DNA of 64,000 nt, taken from the NCBI RefSeq assembly GCF_000732605.1, contig NZ_JPME01000022.1, forward strand, positions 1 through 64,000, written 5' to 3'. Below are positions 17,774 through 26,436 of this stretch, one piece after another (the stretch's first letter is position 1; each line of letters begins with the position of its first letter). Under the pieces are notes generated by a model that saw nothing but the letters and a program-made list of their open reading frames with translations, was not told the DNA's origin and made no database searches. This stretch comes from Lacrimispora celerecrescens. GTDB lineage: Bacteria; Bacillota; Clostridia; Lachnospirales; Lachnospiraceae. The position numbers were made by a program, and so were the translations under genes.

Positions 17774-19281
17774 TGGCAGGAAAAGTGTGGTTAGTTGGTG
17801 CAGGACCATCGGATCCTGGATTGCTTACGATAAAAGGAAAAGATGTTTTAGAGCAAGCGGAAGTAGTGGTATATGATCAGTTGGTAGGACAAGGAATTCT
17901 TCAGATGATACATAAGTCTGCTAAGAAAATAAATGTTGGAAAATATTCAGGAAATCATACGGTAGTACAAGAGCGGATTAATGAAATTCTGTTAGAAGAA
18001 GCGTTAGAGGGGAAAAAAGTAGTAAGGTTAAAAGGCGGTGATCCTTTCTTATTTGGCCGAGGGGGAGAGGAACTTGAGTTGCTTTGTGAACATGGTGTTC
18101 CTTATGAGATAGTACCAGGTATTACATCTGCAATCTCTGTACCTGCCTATGCGGGGATACCGGTGACTCATCGTGATTTTACCTCCTCCTTGCATATTAT
18201 TACCGGACATAGAAAGAAAGGATGCCAGGAATCTATAGATTATAAGAGCTTAGCAGCGCTTGGAGAAACAACACTCGTGTTTTTGATGGGGGTTGCTGCA
18301 TTATCTGATATTTGCAGAGGGTTAATAGAAGCAGGAATGGATCAAACGACTCCTGCCGCAATATTAGAGCGTGGTACAACGGCAAGGCAGAGAAATGTGA
18401 TTGCAACGATTGCTACTTTGCCGGAGGAAGCCACAAAGCAGAACATAGGAACACCTGGAATTATTGTAGTAGGCAAAGTGTGTTCACTTTCTCAAACCTT
18501 TGCTTGGGCAGAGAAGAGACTGCTTGGCGGAGCAAGAGTTGTTGTAACAAGACCAAAAGATAAAGCCTCCACTCTGGCAGCAAAGCTATATGATCTTGGA
18601 GCAGAGGTAGTCATGCTATCAGGAACTTCAACAAAACCAATTGCTGATAACAACCAATTGATAGAGGTACTTCATACAATCAAGGATTATAAATGGATTC
18701 TGTTTGGAAGTGAAGTGGCAGTAGATATATTTTTTGATAGCTTATGGCAGCAGCAGATAGACATTCGAAGCCTATGGAATTGTCATTTTGGAGCAGTAGG
18801 ACCTGCTACCCGCAAGGCAATAGAGAAAAGAGGTATTCGTGTAACCTATATGCCAGAGAAATACTATGGAACGGAACTGGGAAAAGGAATTGCAGCAATG
18901 GCCCTGCCGGAAGATCATGTGCTTGTATTAATACCCAATGAAACAGACAGCGAACTTGCTAATTATTTATCTACTGCAAATGTTCAGATGAAGGCTGTTC
19001 CAGTGTATGATATTATTTATGAAGAAAATGAACAAGTATGTATCGAGGAAGCAGATATTGTAACATTCACAAGTGCTTCAACAGTACGCAGCTTTGTCAA
19101 AACAATGAAAGATATGGATTTTCATAAGGTTCAGGCAGTTTGCATTGGTGAGCTAACGGCAAAAGAAGCAGCTTTGTATGGAATGAAAATTACAGTTGCA
19201 AAAGAGGCTACCATTGATAGTTTAATTGAACGTGTTATAGAAATAAGTATGAGGGGATCGTATCACCGATTCGAACAATGA
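17770..19281 (+). CDS. cobA-hemD: uroporphyrinogen-III methyltransferase/synthase fusion (CobA-HemD)
   Basis: 503 residues, two domains. Residues ~1-245 are the SAM-dependent methyltransferase making precorrin-2 (VGAGPSDPGLLTIKG, VVRLKGGDPFLFGRGGEE, the PVTHRDF segment). Residues ~250-503 are uroporphyrinogen-III synthase (GGARVVVTRPKDKAS, SASTVRSFVKTM, CIGELTAKEAA). The fusion is common in clostridia making siroheme or B12 and channels hydroxymethylbilane to precorrin-2. It starts within the hemC stop region; its TGA overlaps the ATG of a 19-codon frame. Confidence 0.95.
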   Translation: MMAGKVWLVGAGPSDPGLLTIKGKDVLEQAEVVVYDQLVGQGILQMIHKSAKKINVGKYSGNHTVVQERINEILLEEALEGKKVVRLKGGDPFLFGRGGEELELLCEHGVPYEIVPGITSAISVPAYAGIPVTHRDFTSSLHIITGHRKKGCQESIDYKSLAALGETTLVFLMGVAALSDICRGLIEAGMDQTTPAAILERGTTARQRNVIATIATLPEEATKQNIGTPGIIVVGKVCSLSQTFAWAEKRLLGGARVVVTRPKDKASTLAAKLYDLGAEVVMLSGTSTKPIADNNQLIEVLHTIKDYKWILFGSEVAVDIFFDSLWQQQIDIRSLWNCHFGAVGPATRKAIEKRGIRVTYMPEKYYGTELGKGIAAMALPEDHVLVLIPNETDSELANYLSTANVQMKAVPVYDIIYEENEQVCIEEADIVTFTSASTVRSFVKTMKDMDFHKVQAVCIGELTAKEAALYGMKITVAKEATIDSLIERVIEISMRGSYHRFEQ

Positions 19282-19337
19282 CAATAAACTATGCAAAAGA
19301 ACTTGCCAAATTGATAAAGGATGGGAGAATTGATTAA
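19278..19337 (+). CDS. 19-codon ORF coupled to cobA-hemD and hemL, possible remnant
   Basis: An ATG overlaps the cobA-hemD stop (ATGA at 19278-19281), and the frame ends in TAATG, sharing bases with the hemL start. It encodes MTINYAKELAKLIKDGRID. It contains the probable hemL ribosome site (GGATGGGAG). The peptide matches nothing I recognise; it may be a coupling cistron or the stump of a deleted gene. It occupies the slot where related operons often carry hemB. Confidence 0.4.
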   Translation: MTINYAKELAKLIKDGRID

Positions 19338-20620
19338 TGACTAAATCAGAACAACTATTTGAACGAGCAGTAAAACATCTTCCAGGTGGAGTAAATAGCC
19401 CGGTTAGAGCATTTTTATCAGTAGGCGGAAGTCCGCGTTTTATTGAGTCGGCAGATGGGGCATATATCTATGATGTAGATGGAAATAAATATACTGATTA
19501 TATAAATTCATGGGGGCCGATGATTCTAGGTCATAATCATGAAGTTATCCGCAAGGCAGTGATAGAAGCAGCACAAAAAGGTTTAAGTTATGGTGCTGCT
19601 ACAGAAGTTGAAGTTGAAATGGCAGAACTATTATGTGAAATTGTTCCATGCTTTGAAATGGTTCGAATGGTAAACTCAGGAACAGAAGCAGTAATGAGTG
19701 CCATTCGAGCTGCAAGAGGATATACAAGAAGAAGTAAAATTATCAAATTTGAAGGCTGCTATCATGGTCATAGCGATGGTTTGTTAGTAAAAGCAGGGTC
19801 TGGAGTAATGGTTGCTGGAATTCGTGACAGCTTGGGAGTTCCAAGCAATGTTGTAAAAGACACATTACAAGCAAAGTATAATGATCTGGATAGTGTTATC
19901 GAATTATTTGAGCAGAATAAGGATGAAATTGCTGCGATTATTGTAGAACCAGTGGCTGCTAATATGGGAGTTGTATTACCACAAGAGGGATTTTTGCAAG
20001 GTCTAAGAGAGTTATGTACGAAACATAAAGCACTTCTGATTTTTGATGAAGTAATTACAGGTTTTCGCCTTTCTTTAAGCGGAGCACAAGGTTATTATAA
20101 CATCCTGCCAGACTTAGCTACATTTGGAAAAATTATTGGTGGTGGTATGCCGGTAGGTTGCTATGGTGGACGGCGTGAAATCATGGAAATGGTGGCACCG
20201 GTTGGTCCGGTATATCAAGCAGGAACTTTAAGTGGAAACCCGGTAGCTATGGCAGCAGGTATGGCTCAGCTTAAGTATTTGAAGGAACATCCGGAGGTTT
20301 ACACTAAGATTAATGAACTTGGAGAGTATTTTAGGAATAAGGTTGATAAGTTATTTGGCAGTTATAATATAAAGTATCAAGTGACTGGGATAGGTTCCCT
20401 AGCATGTATTTTCTTTGCTAATTCTAAGGTTACGGATTATGAGACGGCAAAGACGGCAGATACGAAGGAATATGCAAGGTATTTTAGATTTATGTTAGAA
20501 CATGGAGTATATATAGCACCTGCTCAATTTGAGGCAATGTTCTTTTCTTATGCTCATACTCATCAGAATGTTGAAGACACCATTTTTGCCATTGAGGAGT
20601 ATTTAAAGACAATAAAATAA
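19337..20620 (+). CDS. hemL: glutamate-1-semialdehyde 2,1-aminomutase
   Basis: 427 residues. PLP enzyme converting glutamate-1-semialdehyde to 5-aminolevulinate. It has the N-terminal PGGVNSPVRAF signature, the substrate-gating segment NSGTEAVMSAIRAARGYT, FDEVITGFR, and the PLP lysine in TFGKIIGGGMPVG. It is the last gene of the hemA operon, followed by a strong terminator. Functionally it acts right after HemA, so the operon encodes both 5-ALA synthesis and the later steps but lacks the ALA dehydratase (hemB) between them. Confidence 0.97.
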   Translation: MTKSEQLFERAVKHLPGGVNSPVRAFLSVGGSPRFIESADGAYIYDVDGNKYTDYINSWGPMILGHNHEVIRKAVIEAAQKGLSYGAATEVEVEMAELLCEIVPCFEMVRMVNSGTEAVMSAIRAARGYTRRSKIIKFEGCYHGHSDGLLVKAGSGVMVAGIRDSLGVPSNVVKDTLQAKYNDLDSVIELFEQNKDEIAAIIVEPVAANMGVVLPQEGFLQGLRELCTKHKALLIFDEVITGFRLSLSGAQGYYNILPDLATFGKIIGGGMPVGCYGGRREIMEMVAPVGPVYQAGTLSGNPVAMAAGMAQLKYLKEHPEVYTKINELGEYFRNKVDKLFGSYNIKYQVTGIGSLACIFFANSKVTDYETAKTADTKEYARYFRFMLEHGVYIAPAQFEAMFFSYAHTHQNVEDTIFAIEEYLKTIK

Positions 20621-20656
20621 TAAAATATTTAACGAGTAAACGTATGAAAGAAAAAT

Positions 20657-20697
20657 ACTCCAACTTTCAAATCTTGATTGAAAGTTGGAGTTTTATT
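20657..20697 (+). terminator. terminator of the hemA-hemL operon
   Basis: A 14-bp perfect stem (20657-20670 with 20678-20691) around a 7-nt loop, preceded by an A-run and followed by TTTTATTT, so it may act in both directions. Confidence 0.85.
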
Positions 20698-20818
20698 TGA
20701 AAAGCGATTCCGTTACCTGATAATGCTGTTCATCCGCCTGATAAACGGAATGACAGGACATATGCAAGATTCACGGCTATGATTTTCATTACACATTCTG
20801 AAATTACCGAAAAAGCAG

Positions 20819-21331
20819 CTATTGTGTATTGTCGGAATCAGTTGTATAGGAATATGTTTCTTCCGGATAGTAGGTCATATCACTATTGTCATTCATTTTC
20901 TCCGGAGTGAAATCCTGGATATCCATGGAACGGAACCAGAAAGGTAGATTGGACAAGTTGTATCCGGCCGGGATTAAGATTACCTGACCTGTTCTCAGAT
21001 TGCCGGGGTTTAAGCCGCGATTCAGAGCCATAATGGTATCTACGGTGGTGCAATATTCACGAGCAAGAAGCCATAAGGTATCATTTCGCCGAACGACATG
21101 GGTCCGAAGACCTACAGGACATCTACCGGAAGGAGGAGTCGTGACTGGTGGGCGTGGAGCTCTTCTTGCCGGAACGCAAATGGTCTGACCCACTGTTAAG
21201 TTCTGTGGATTTAAGCCTGGATTTGCCGCTCTAATAGCAGCAACGGAAGTATAATAACGTTGTGCAATCATCCATAGTGTATCACCGCGTCGAATGGTAT
21301 AAGGAAACAGTCCTTGAGGACAAGTAGCCAT
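20819..21331 (-). CDS. double LysM-domain protein, spore/cell-envelope type
   Basis: 170 residues from the ATG at 21331, preferred over an upstream frame start because AAAGG lies just before it. Two LysM modules: residues ~8-53 (PYTIRRGDTLWMIAQRYYTSV to VGQTICVPA) and ~68-115 (THVVRRNDTLWLLAREYCTTV to GQVILIPA), separated by a proline-rich linker and each preceded by CPxG-like residues. The acidic, Tyr/Thr-rich tail has no known domain. No signal peptide is seen, as in many spore-coat or mother-cell LysM proteins. LysM binds N-acetylglucosamine in peptidoglycan. The spore assignment is inference from this feature and the nearby dpa genes. Confidence 0.85.
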   Translation of the reverse strand: MATCPQGLFPYTIRRGDTLWMIAQRYYTSVAAIRAANPGLNPQNLTVGQTICVPARRAPRPPVTTPPSGRCPVGLRTHVVRRNDTLWLLAREYCTTVDTIMALNRGLNPGNLRTGQVILIPAGYNLSNLPFWFRSMDIQDFTPEKMNDNSDMTYYPEETYSYTTDSDNTQ

Positions 21332-21658
21332 AATATTACTGCCTTTCAATAAAACAATTTGTCTTATGTTATGCTTAGAAAATAAGAAAGTACCTGTCAT
21401 TCTTGGCCAAATTATAATTTATTTGACGGACAGGATTTGACAGCCAAAGGACTGGTTTGCCTTTTTCCTTAATTGCCTAAATGATATTTGACAAAAGATA
21501 TTTGGTACATTATAAAATTATGGTAATATTTATTTGACCAAGCTCTTATGATAATACCAATATTAAATTAAAATGGCCAACAATAACCATACCATCACCT
21601 GTCACATTAATTATGTGTTTGACAATAGGTAGATGGCTGCTGGCAGTCAGGGGGACAT

Positions 21659-22204
21659 ATGGTATTATCAGAGGACTTAAATGGTAAAGGTTTTTCCTTA
21701 CAGAATGTAGATATAAAGGACTTGGAAAAATACATCGTTATAAAAAGAATCTGCCATAAGAAATACGTAGACGAATACAATGACGGTTGGATCGAGGATA
21801 TTCAAATCATTATTAGCACTAACAGTTTTCATAGAATGCTAAAATATAGTTGTTTTCAAAAGATACTATTATACGGTACTACGGTTGGTTTTTTCGCGTT
21901 TCATGAACAGCCGGATAAGATTGGCGAAATATCCCTCCTGCTTACCGAATCTGTTCAGCAAAAAGGGATAGAAGCGTTTTACCTAAGGCACATTACATCC
22001 CTCTCCAGACAGGTAAGCAAGCCAATATTTTTATATATTTATAAATCTGATCCAGCTCAGGACCTATATATGCAATTCGGATTTATAATATATGATCAAT
22101 CTAGAACACATTATTTAATGAGCTTTAATCAAGGCCATACAAATGATATAAACAATACAAACGGCATTAGAAATTACATGAACCGCATTTTAATAAAGGA
22201 TTAG
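21659..22204 (+). CDS. GNAT-like acetyltransferase domain protein, divergent
   Basis: 181 residues; ATG preceded by AGGGGGACAT. The C-terminal half resembles a GNAT fold: VGFFAFHEQPDKIGEISLLL as the central strands and DPAQDLYMQFGFIIYDQSRTHYLM as the typical last motif in which a residue pair before L-Y faces CoA. The N-terminal half is unfamiliar, and the usual Q/R-x-x-G-x-G/A pyrophosphate loop is weak (SVQQKGIEAFYL). It is alone on this strand between LysM and dpa genes. Function unknown. Confidence 0.55.
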   Translation: MVLSEDLNGKGFSLQNVDIKDLEKYIVIKRICHKKYVDEYNDGWIEDIQIIISTNSFHRMLKYSCFQKILLYGTTVGFFAFHEQPDKIGEISLLLTESVQQKGIEAFYLRHITSLSRQVSKPIFLYIYKSDPAQDLYMQFGFIIYDQSRTHYLMSFNQGHTNDINNTNGIRNYMNRILIKD

Positions 22205-22444
22205 GGGGGAGCATGTATAAAAAAGCCCGCCAGTTCCAGTAGGTTGTCCTGTTAAGCGGAAGTGATATCTTGCAGATTGCTTGTCAACATAGTCACTGTG
22301 GATAACACAACAGGGCTTAATATTGCCGTGAATCCACATGATAATATCCCTGAGGCCGCTGCAAGACAAATCTTCACAAATTTAGGTGTCTGTCTGTTCA
22401 ATTTGCCATCGCAAATTCATCCTGCAGCAGTCCTATTATAGAGA

Positions 22445-23023
22445 TTAATAAATAACTGGCTGAATCTGTTTCCCGTCTAAAGCATATTCCAGCGTATCCG
22501 CAATGAGTTCCGTGTGCGCGATCATGGAATTAGGTTTTTTCACCGGGTCATCCTGACCAAAGGGAACAAAATAGATATTCTTCACATTAAACAATTCACC
22601 CACATTCTTAAAATTAATTCCAAGGGCATCATTGGTGGAAAGAGAGATCACCAGGGGCTTGGAATTTCTTAAATGGGCTTTGGCTGCCATGAGCACTGGG
22701 GTATCTGTGATGCCGTTGGCCAGCTTAGCCAGGGTATTTCCGGTACAGGGAGCGATGATCAGGATATCCAGATAGCCTCTGGGTCCGATCGGCTCTGCTT
22801 CCTCCAGGTTCAGGATGGGTTTATTGCCTGTCATGGCTGAGATCCGCTTCATGTATTCACCGGTATCACCGAAACGGGAATCCGTTGTCTGTACATTGGT
22901 GGAAAAGATTGGGTATATATCGGCTCCTTTATCCACCAGAACCTTTATTTCTTTTTCTATTTTATCAAAAGTACAAAAGGACCCGGTAATCGCCAGGCCT
23001 ACTTTCATTCCTTCCAGCTTCAT
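22445..23023 (-). CDS. dpaB: dipicolinate synthase subunit B
   Basis: 192 residues, flavoprotein-like fold as in SpoVFB (KVGLAITGSFCTFDKI at the N-terminus; DILIIAPCTGNTLAKLANGITDTPVLMAAKAHLRN in the middle). With subunit A it makes dipicolinic acid from dihydrodipicolinate in the mother cell during sporulation. The first ATG is chosen because AAGGAG lies 7 nt upstream. It is the second gene of a two-gene unit, 11 bp after dpaA. Confidence 0.95.
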   Translation of the reverse strand: MKLEGMKVGLAITGSFCTFDKIEKEIKVLVDKGADIYPIFSTNVQTTDSRFGDTGEYMKRISAMTGNKPILNLEEAEPIGPRGYLDILIIAPCTGNTLAKLANGITDTPVLMAAKAHLRNSKPLVISLSTNDALGINFKNVGELFNVKNIYFVPFGQDDPVKKPNSMIAHTELIADTLEYALDGKQIQPVIY

Positions 23024-23034
23024 ATGACACTCCT

Positions 23035-23868
23035 TTATGACAGAGATTTAACAATTGCTTCGTACAAAATTTCCGCAGATGACTGGGGAGCGTAGATTCC
23101 AGGCAGTCCCGGGCAAAGCTTGGCGCGGATATTCTGCTGCCTGCAGAAACCAAAATCAACGCCGCCGGGGGCGGATGCGATATCAATGATCGTTACGTCC
23201 GGATTCATGGAACGGATCAGATCTTTTTCAATGATAAGGGCTGGGATGGTGTTAAAGATGAACTCATAATCCCCTATAACCGGGGACAGGTCGCAAAGTG
23301 CTCTGGCATGAAATCCCATGGAAGCCGCCTGAACAAGCTGTATTTCTTTTCGTCCGGCAATGGTCACTTCCGCATCCAGGCCCTTTAATTTCAGTGCCAG
23401 GGTTTTTGAACACCGGCCAAAGCCGGTCACAAGGCATTTACTTTTGTGAAGGCAGCCGGGACTTAATCGAATGGCCTCGGCAATGGCGCCCTCTGCGGTT
23501 GCAATGGTATTCTTTACGGTAATATCCTCCATGTCCATATAGTCAAAGCATGCAATGCCATTTTCCTTGGAATATTCCTTTACATAGGCAGGGATGCTCC
23601 CGCCGAAAAGGATATGATCTGAGGTCAAAAGGTTTAATAGATTCCCGATACCCAGATCCGTCATGTCGTTGTCGGAAAACAAGTTGATTTTGTCCCTGGT
23701 AAATGGGATGGGACAAATGATAACATTGCTGTTTTTTATGGCTTCTTCCATGGAAAATGAGGAATCCTCGCTGCTATGGTGAAGGGTTGTTTGAAAGCCG
23801 TTTTTGGTTAATATTTGGTTTAAATAAAGCTGCCTAGAATCGCCGCCTAAAAGAAGAAAATTATACAT
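23035..23868 (-). CDS. dpaA: dipicolinate synthase subunit A
   Basis: 277 residues. N-terminal FLLLGGDSRQLYLNQIL and the NAD(P)-binding segment CLVTGFGRCSKTLALKLKGLDAEVTIAGR match SpoVFA/DpaA. The enzyme oxidises the product of DapA to dipicolinate, which accumulates with calcium in the spore core. It is divergent from dapA, with 120 bp between. A sporulation (sigma-K) promoter is expected, but no convincing match was found by eye. Confidence 0.95.
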   Translation of the reverse strand: MYNFLLLGGDSRQLYLNQILTKNGFQTTLHHSSEDSSFSMEEAIKNSNVIICPIPFTRDKINLFSDNDMTDLGIGNLLNLLTSDHILFGGSIPAYVKEYSKENGIACFDYMDMEDITVKNTIATAEGAIAEAIRLSPGCLHKSKCLVTGFGRCSKTLALKLKGLDAEVTIAGRKEIQLVQAASMGFHARALCDLSPVIGDYEFIFNTIPALIIEKDLIRSMNPDVTIIDIASAPGGVDFGFCRQQNIRAKLCPGLPGIYAPQSSAEILYEAIVKSLS

Positions 23869-23988
23869 ACGATCATCACTCCTTATAATGGTTTATATGA
23901 TGAAAAAATTGATTTGTGTATGGTACCAACAGGGGATGTTTGTCATACTTTTGTTAGTATGAACCTCTAATTTTGGGAATGAGTGCCT

Positions 23989-24894
23989 ATGAAAGATGCG
24001 ATTTTTAAAGGCTCAGCGGTAGCCATCGTTACGCCCATGGATAGCCATGGAAACCTGGATTTTAAGGCAATGGAAAAATTACTGAAATTTCAGCTGGAAA
24101 ACGGCACGGATGCCATTGTGGTCAATGGGACCACAGGGGAATCCGCTACGTTGGAAGAAAAGGAAAAGTTGGAACTGATTGAGTTTGTGGTACATTATGT
24201 AAACCATCGGGTTCCCGTGATCATGGGAACCGGAAGCAACTGTACGTCCCACGCCGTGCGCCTGTCTCGAAAGGCCCAGTCCCTAGGGGCATCCGCACTT
24301 CTGCAGGTAACTCCGTACTATAACAAAACCTCCCAGCATGGGCTGGTGGAGCATTTTACGGCAGTGGCAGACAGCGTGGAGATCCCCATCATCCTTTATA
24401 ATGTCCCGACCCGCACTGGGGTTAATATCAGTCCGGAAACCTATTTAAAGCTGTCAGAACACCCCAATATCAGGGCCGTTAAGGAGGCAGGAGGAAATAT
24501 ATCCAGTATTGCAAAAACTGCCGCCCTTTGCGGCGACAGGCTTGACCTCTATTCAGGGAATGATGACCAGATTGTGCCCATCCTATCTCTGGGGGGCAAG
24601 GGAGTGATCTCTGTTTTAGCTAATATCATGCCTTTTGAGACCCATATGATATGCCAGTATTTTTTTGAAGGTGAAATAGAAAAGAGCAGGAATATGCAGC
24701 TGGAGTTGCTTGCTATGATGAATGCCTTGTTTATGGATGTAAATCCTGTGCCGGTTAAGGCGGCTCTATCCATTCTGGAGCTGTGTGAGGAAAGCTACAG
24801 ACTTCCTCTTACCCGAATGAAGGATAGGGATATAGAGACATTAAAACAGGTCATGAAATCTTATTTCCCTCATTTACAGGATAGAAGTCTGTAG
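23989..24894 (+). CDS. dapA: 4-hydroxy-tetrahydrodipicolinate synthase
   Basis: 301 residues from ATG 23989; the in-frame GTG at 23983 is too close to the GGGA at 23975. The enzyme condenses pyruvate with aspartate semialdehyde. Family marks: GTTGESATLEEKEK, the catalytic tyrosine in YNVPTRTGVNI, and the Schiff-base lysine in AVKEAGGNIS. Its product feeds both lysine/peptidoglycan synthesis and, with dpaAB next door, dipicolinate, so this copy is probably linked to sporulation. Confidence 0.94.
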   Translation: MKDAIFKGSAVAIVTPMDSHGNLDFKAMEKLLKFQLENGTDAIVVNGTTGESATLEEKEKLELIEFVVHYVNHRVPVIMGTGSNCTSHAVRLSRKAQSLGASALLQVTPYYNKTSQHGLVEHFTAVADSVEIPIILYNVPTRTGVNISPETYLKLSEHPNIRAVKEAGGNISSIAKTAALCGDRLDLYSGNDDQIVPILSLGGKGVISVLANIMPFETHMICQYFFEGEIEKSRNMQLELLAMMNALFMDVNPVPVKAALSILELCEESYRLPLTRMKDRDIETLKQVMKSYFPHLQDRSL

Positions 24895-24935
24895 GGGAAG
24901 TATAAAGATCTTGTTAAAGTTTAAGAGGAACCATA

Positions 24936-24978
24936 AAAAAGATGCCCGGTAAATCATTGGATTACCGGGCATCTTTTT
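24936..24978. terminator. bidirectional terminator between dapA and the HPr-like gene
   Basis: A 17-bp perfect stem (24936-24952 with 24962-24978) with an A-run on one side and a T-run on the other, serving both convergent genes. Confidence 0.9.
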
Positions 24979-24993
24979 GTACCTATGTATTGG

Positions 24994-25236
24994 TTATGCT
25001 GTTTTTTGGTCAAGCAGAAAATCGGACAGAGTATCCAGAATTTCCTTGTGGTCATTGTTATGGATGATAAGCTCCAGATCGGCATCCGGACAAATGGTCA
25101 TAAGGCCGAGAAAGGACTTGGCATCAATGATAACGCTTCCTTTGCATAAATCCATGTCACAGTCATACTGGTTGACTGCTTTGACGAATGCGGTTACTTC
25201 GTCAATGCTTCCTAAGCGGATTGGGTACCTTTTCAT
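24994..25236 (-). CDS. HPr-like protein lacking the active-site histidine
   Basis: 80 residues from the ATG at 25236, which has GAGGTGA before it; the longer frame upstream has no ribosome site. The fold matches HPr: the second half KGSVIIDAKSFLGLMTI aligns with the KSIMGVM region that holds the regulatory Ser46, and the protein ends with a typical strand-helix. At the site of the phosphorylated His15 (normally G-I/L-H-A-R-P) it reads LGSIDEVTAF, with no histidine. It therefore cannot carry phosphate from enzyme I. By analogy with Crh it may act as a seryl-phosphorylated regulatory partner; that is inference. Confidence 0.75.
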   Translation of the reverse strand: MKRYPIRLGSIDEVTAFVKAVNQYDCDMDLCKGSVIIDAKSFLGLMTICPDADLELIIHNNDHKEILDTLSDFLLDQKTA

Positions 25237-25347
25237 ATGGCTCACCTCGTTAATAAAGATGGTTGTATAAAGATAAAATTCCAAGCTGATTATATGTAAT
25301 ATATAATAAATAAGCCATGTCTAAATTTGTATAAAAACCGTCCTTTC

Positions 25348-25377
25348 TTGCAAATAATGGAGGGATGGTGGTATAAT
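25348..25377 (+). promoter_or_regulatory. promoter of the AraC-type regulator
   Basis: TTGCAA at 25348-25353 and TATAAT at 25372-25377, spacer 18 bp, 43 bp before the start codon. Confidence 0.65.
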
Positions 25378-25419
25378 AGTCCGGGGTAAAGCATAAGAAT
25401 CTGCTATTTGGAGGGAAGC

Positions 25420-26346
25420 ATGAAAAAAGAACTTCTGGAATATTTAAAGAGCGCATCAGAAGGGAATAATGATGTATGGAAAAGCCTGGTTGATGAGGAG
25501 GCTGCGATGGGCCAGAGGAAGCTGATGGACATGTGTTGCCAGCCTCACAAGATTCCGATTCCAGATCATTGCCACAATTATATAGAGCTGGTTTATATGT
25601 ATAGTGGGTCCACGGTTCATGTGATCAACGAGACCAATATTCTTCTAGAGACCAATGATCTTCTGCTCATAAGGCAGGGGACGAGACATGCCGTCGAACC
25701 TGCAGGCAGGGATGATATTGCAGTTCATTTCTTTCTGTTGCCGGAATTTTTCTTTCATCTGGAGCTGATGGTAGAGGAAGGCGGCGTTCTGCGCCACTTT
25801 TTTACCGGGTCTCCATCAGGAAAGCATTCTGTGTCGGATTATCTTCACTTTCATTTGCAGGATATGATGCCAGCGAAGAATCTGTTGGAGAATATGATCT
25901 GGTCCCTAATTGGAGATAAAAAGGGCAGAGAGGAAATTAATCAAGCTACCATGGGAATACTGATCATGGAGCTGTTTCATAATGCAGATAAGGCAGAATT
26001 GCATGATATGGCCCAGTATGAGGAAAAAATAGCAATGACTGCATATCAATATCTAGAAAACAACTATCCAACCGCAACGTTAGAAGAGTTTTCGACTCAG
26101 GCCATGCAGCCGTCTTATTATATCAGCCGTTTATTTAAACGGCATTATCAGGTGACGTTTACGGAATGCCTGCAGCTAATTCGGATGATGAGGGCGGCGA
26201 ATTTTCTTACCTCTACGTCAAAGCCAGTGGAAGAGATCATTGCGGAAGTGGGTTATGAAAACAACAGTTATTTTCACCGGCTGTTTAAGGAACGGTATGG
26301 CCTGACTCCCAAGCAGTACAGGGATACGACTAAAAACCAATTCTGA
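25420..26346 (+). CDS. AraC-family transcriptional regulator with cupin sensor
   Basis: 308 residues from the ATG at 25420, with GGAGGG just before it. The N-terminal ~130 residues form a cupin-like ligand domain (CQPHKIPIPDHCHNYIELVYMYSG, LLIRQGTRHAVEP). The last ~100 residues form the double helix-turn-helix (TLEEFSTQAMQPSYYISRLFKRHY, PVEEIIAEVGYENNSYFHRLFKERYGLTPKQYR). It likely senses a sugar or similar ligand. Target unknown, since the genes downstream look like housekeeping. Confidence 0.9.
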   Translation: MKKELLEYLKSASEGNNDVWKSLVDEEAAMGQRKLMDMCCQPHKIPIPDHCHNYIELVYMYSGSTVHVINETNILLETNDLLLIRQGTRHAVEPAGRDDIAVHFFLLPEFFFHLELMVEEGGVLRHFFTGSPSGKHSVSDYLHFHLQDMMPAKNLLENMIWSLIGDKKGREEINQATMGILIMELFHNADKAELHDMAQYEEKIAMTAYQYLENNYPTATLEEFSTQAMQPSYYISRLFKRHYQVTFTECLQLIRMMRAANFLTSTSKPVEEIIAEVGYENNSYFHRLFKERYGLTPKQYRDTTKNQF

Positions 26347-26436
26347 AAAGATTATGAAATATTTACCAGGAACATTGACTTTCAACCGATACGTTATTAT
26401 AGTTAAGTCAAAGTGAAAAAAGGCGGCAGATACAGG

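Noticed and set aside
9349-19281. A cobalamin biosynthesis locus
   Set aside because: CbiK and CobA-type domains occur in B12 pathways, but no other cob/cbi genes are present, and the sulfite reductase and SirC point to siroheme.
23869-23988. Sigma-K promoter before dpaA
   Set aside because: CATCATATA on the minus strand partly matches the -10, but no AC-type -35 lies at the right distance; too weak to annotate.
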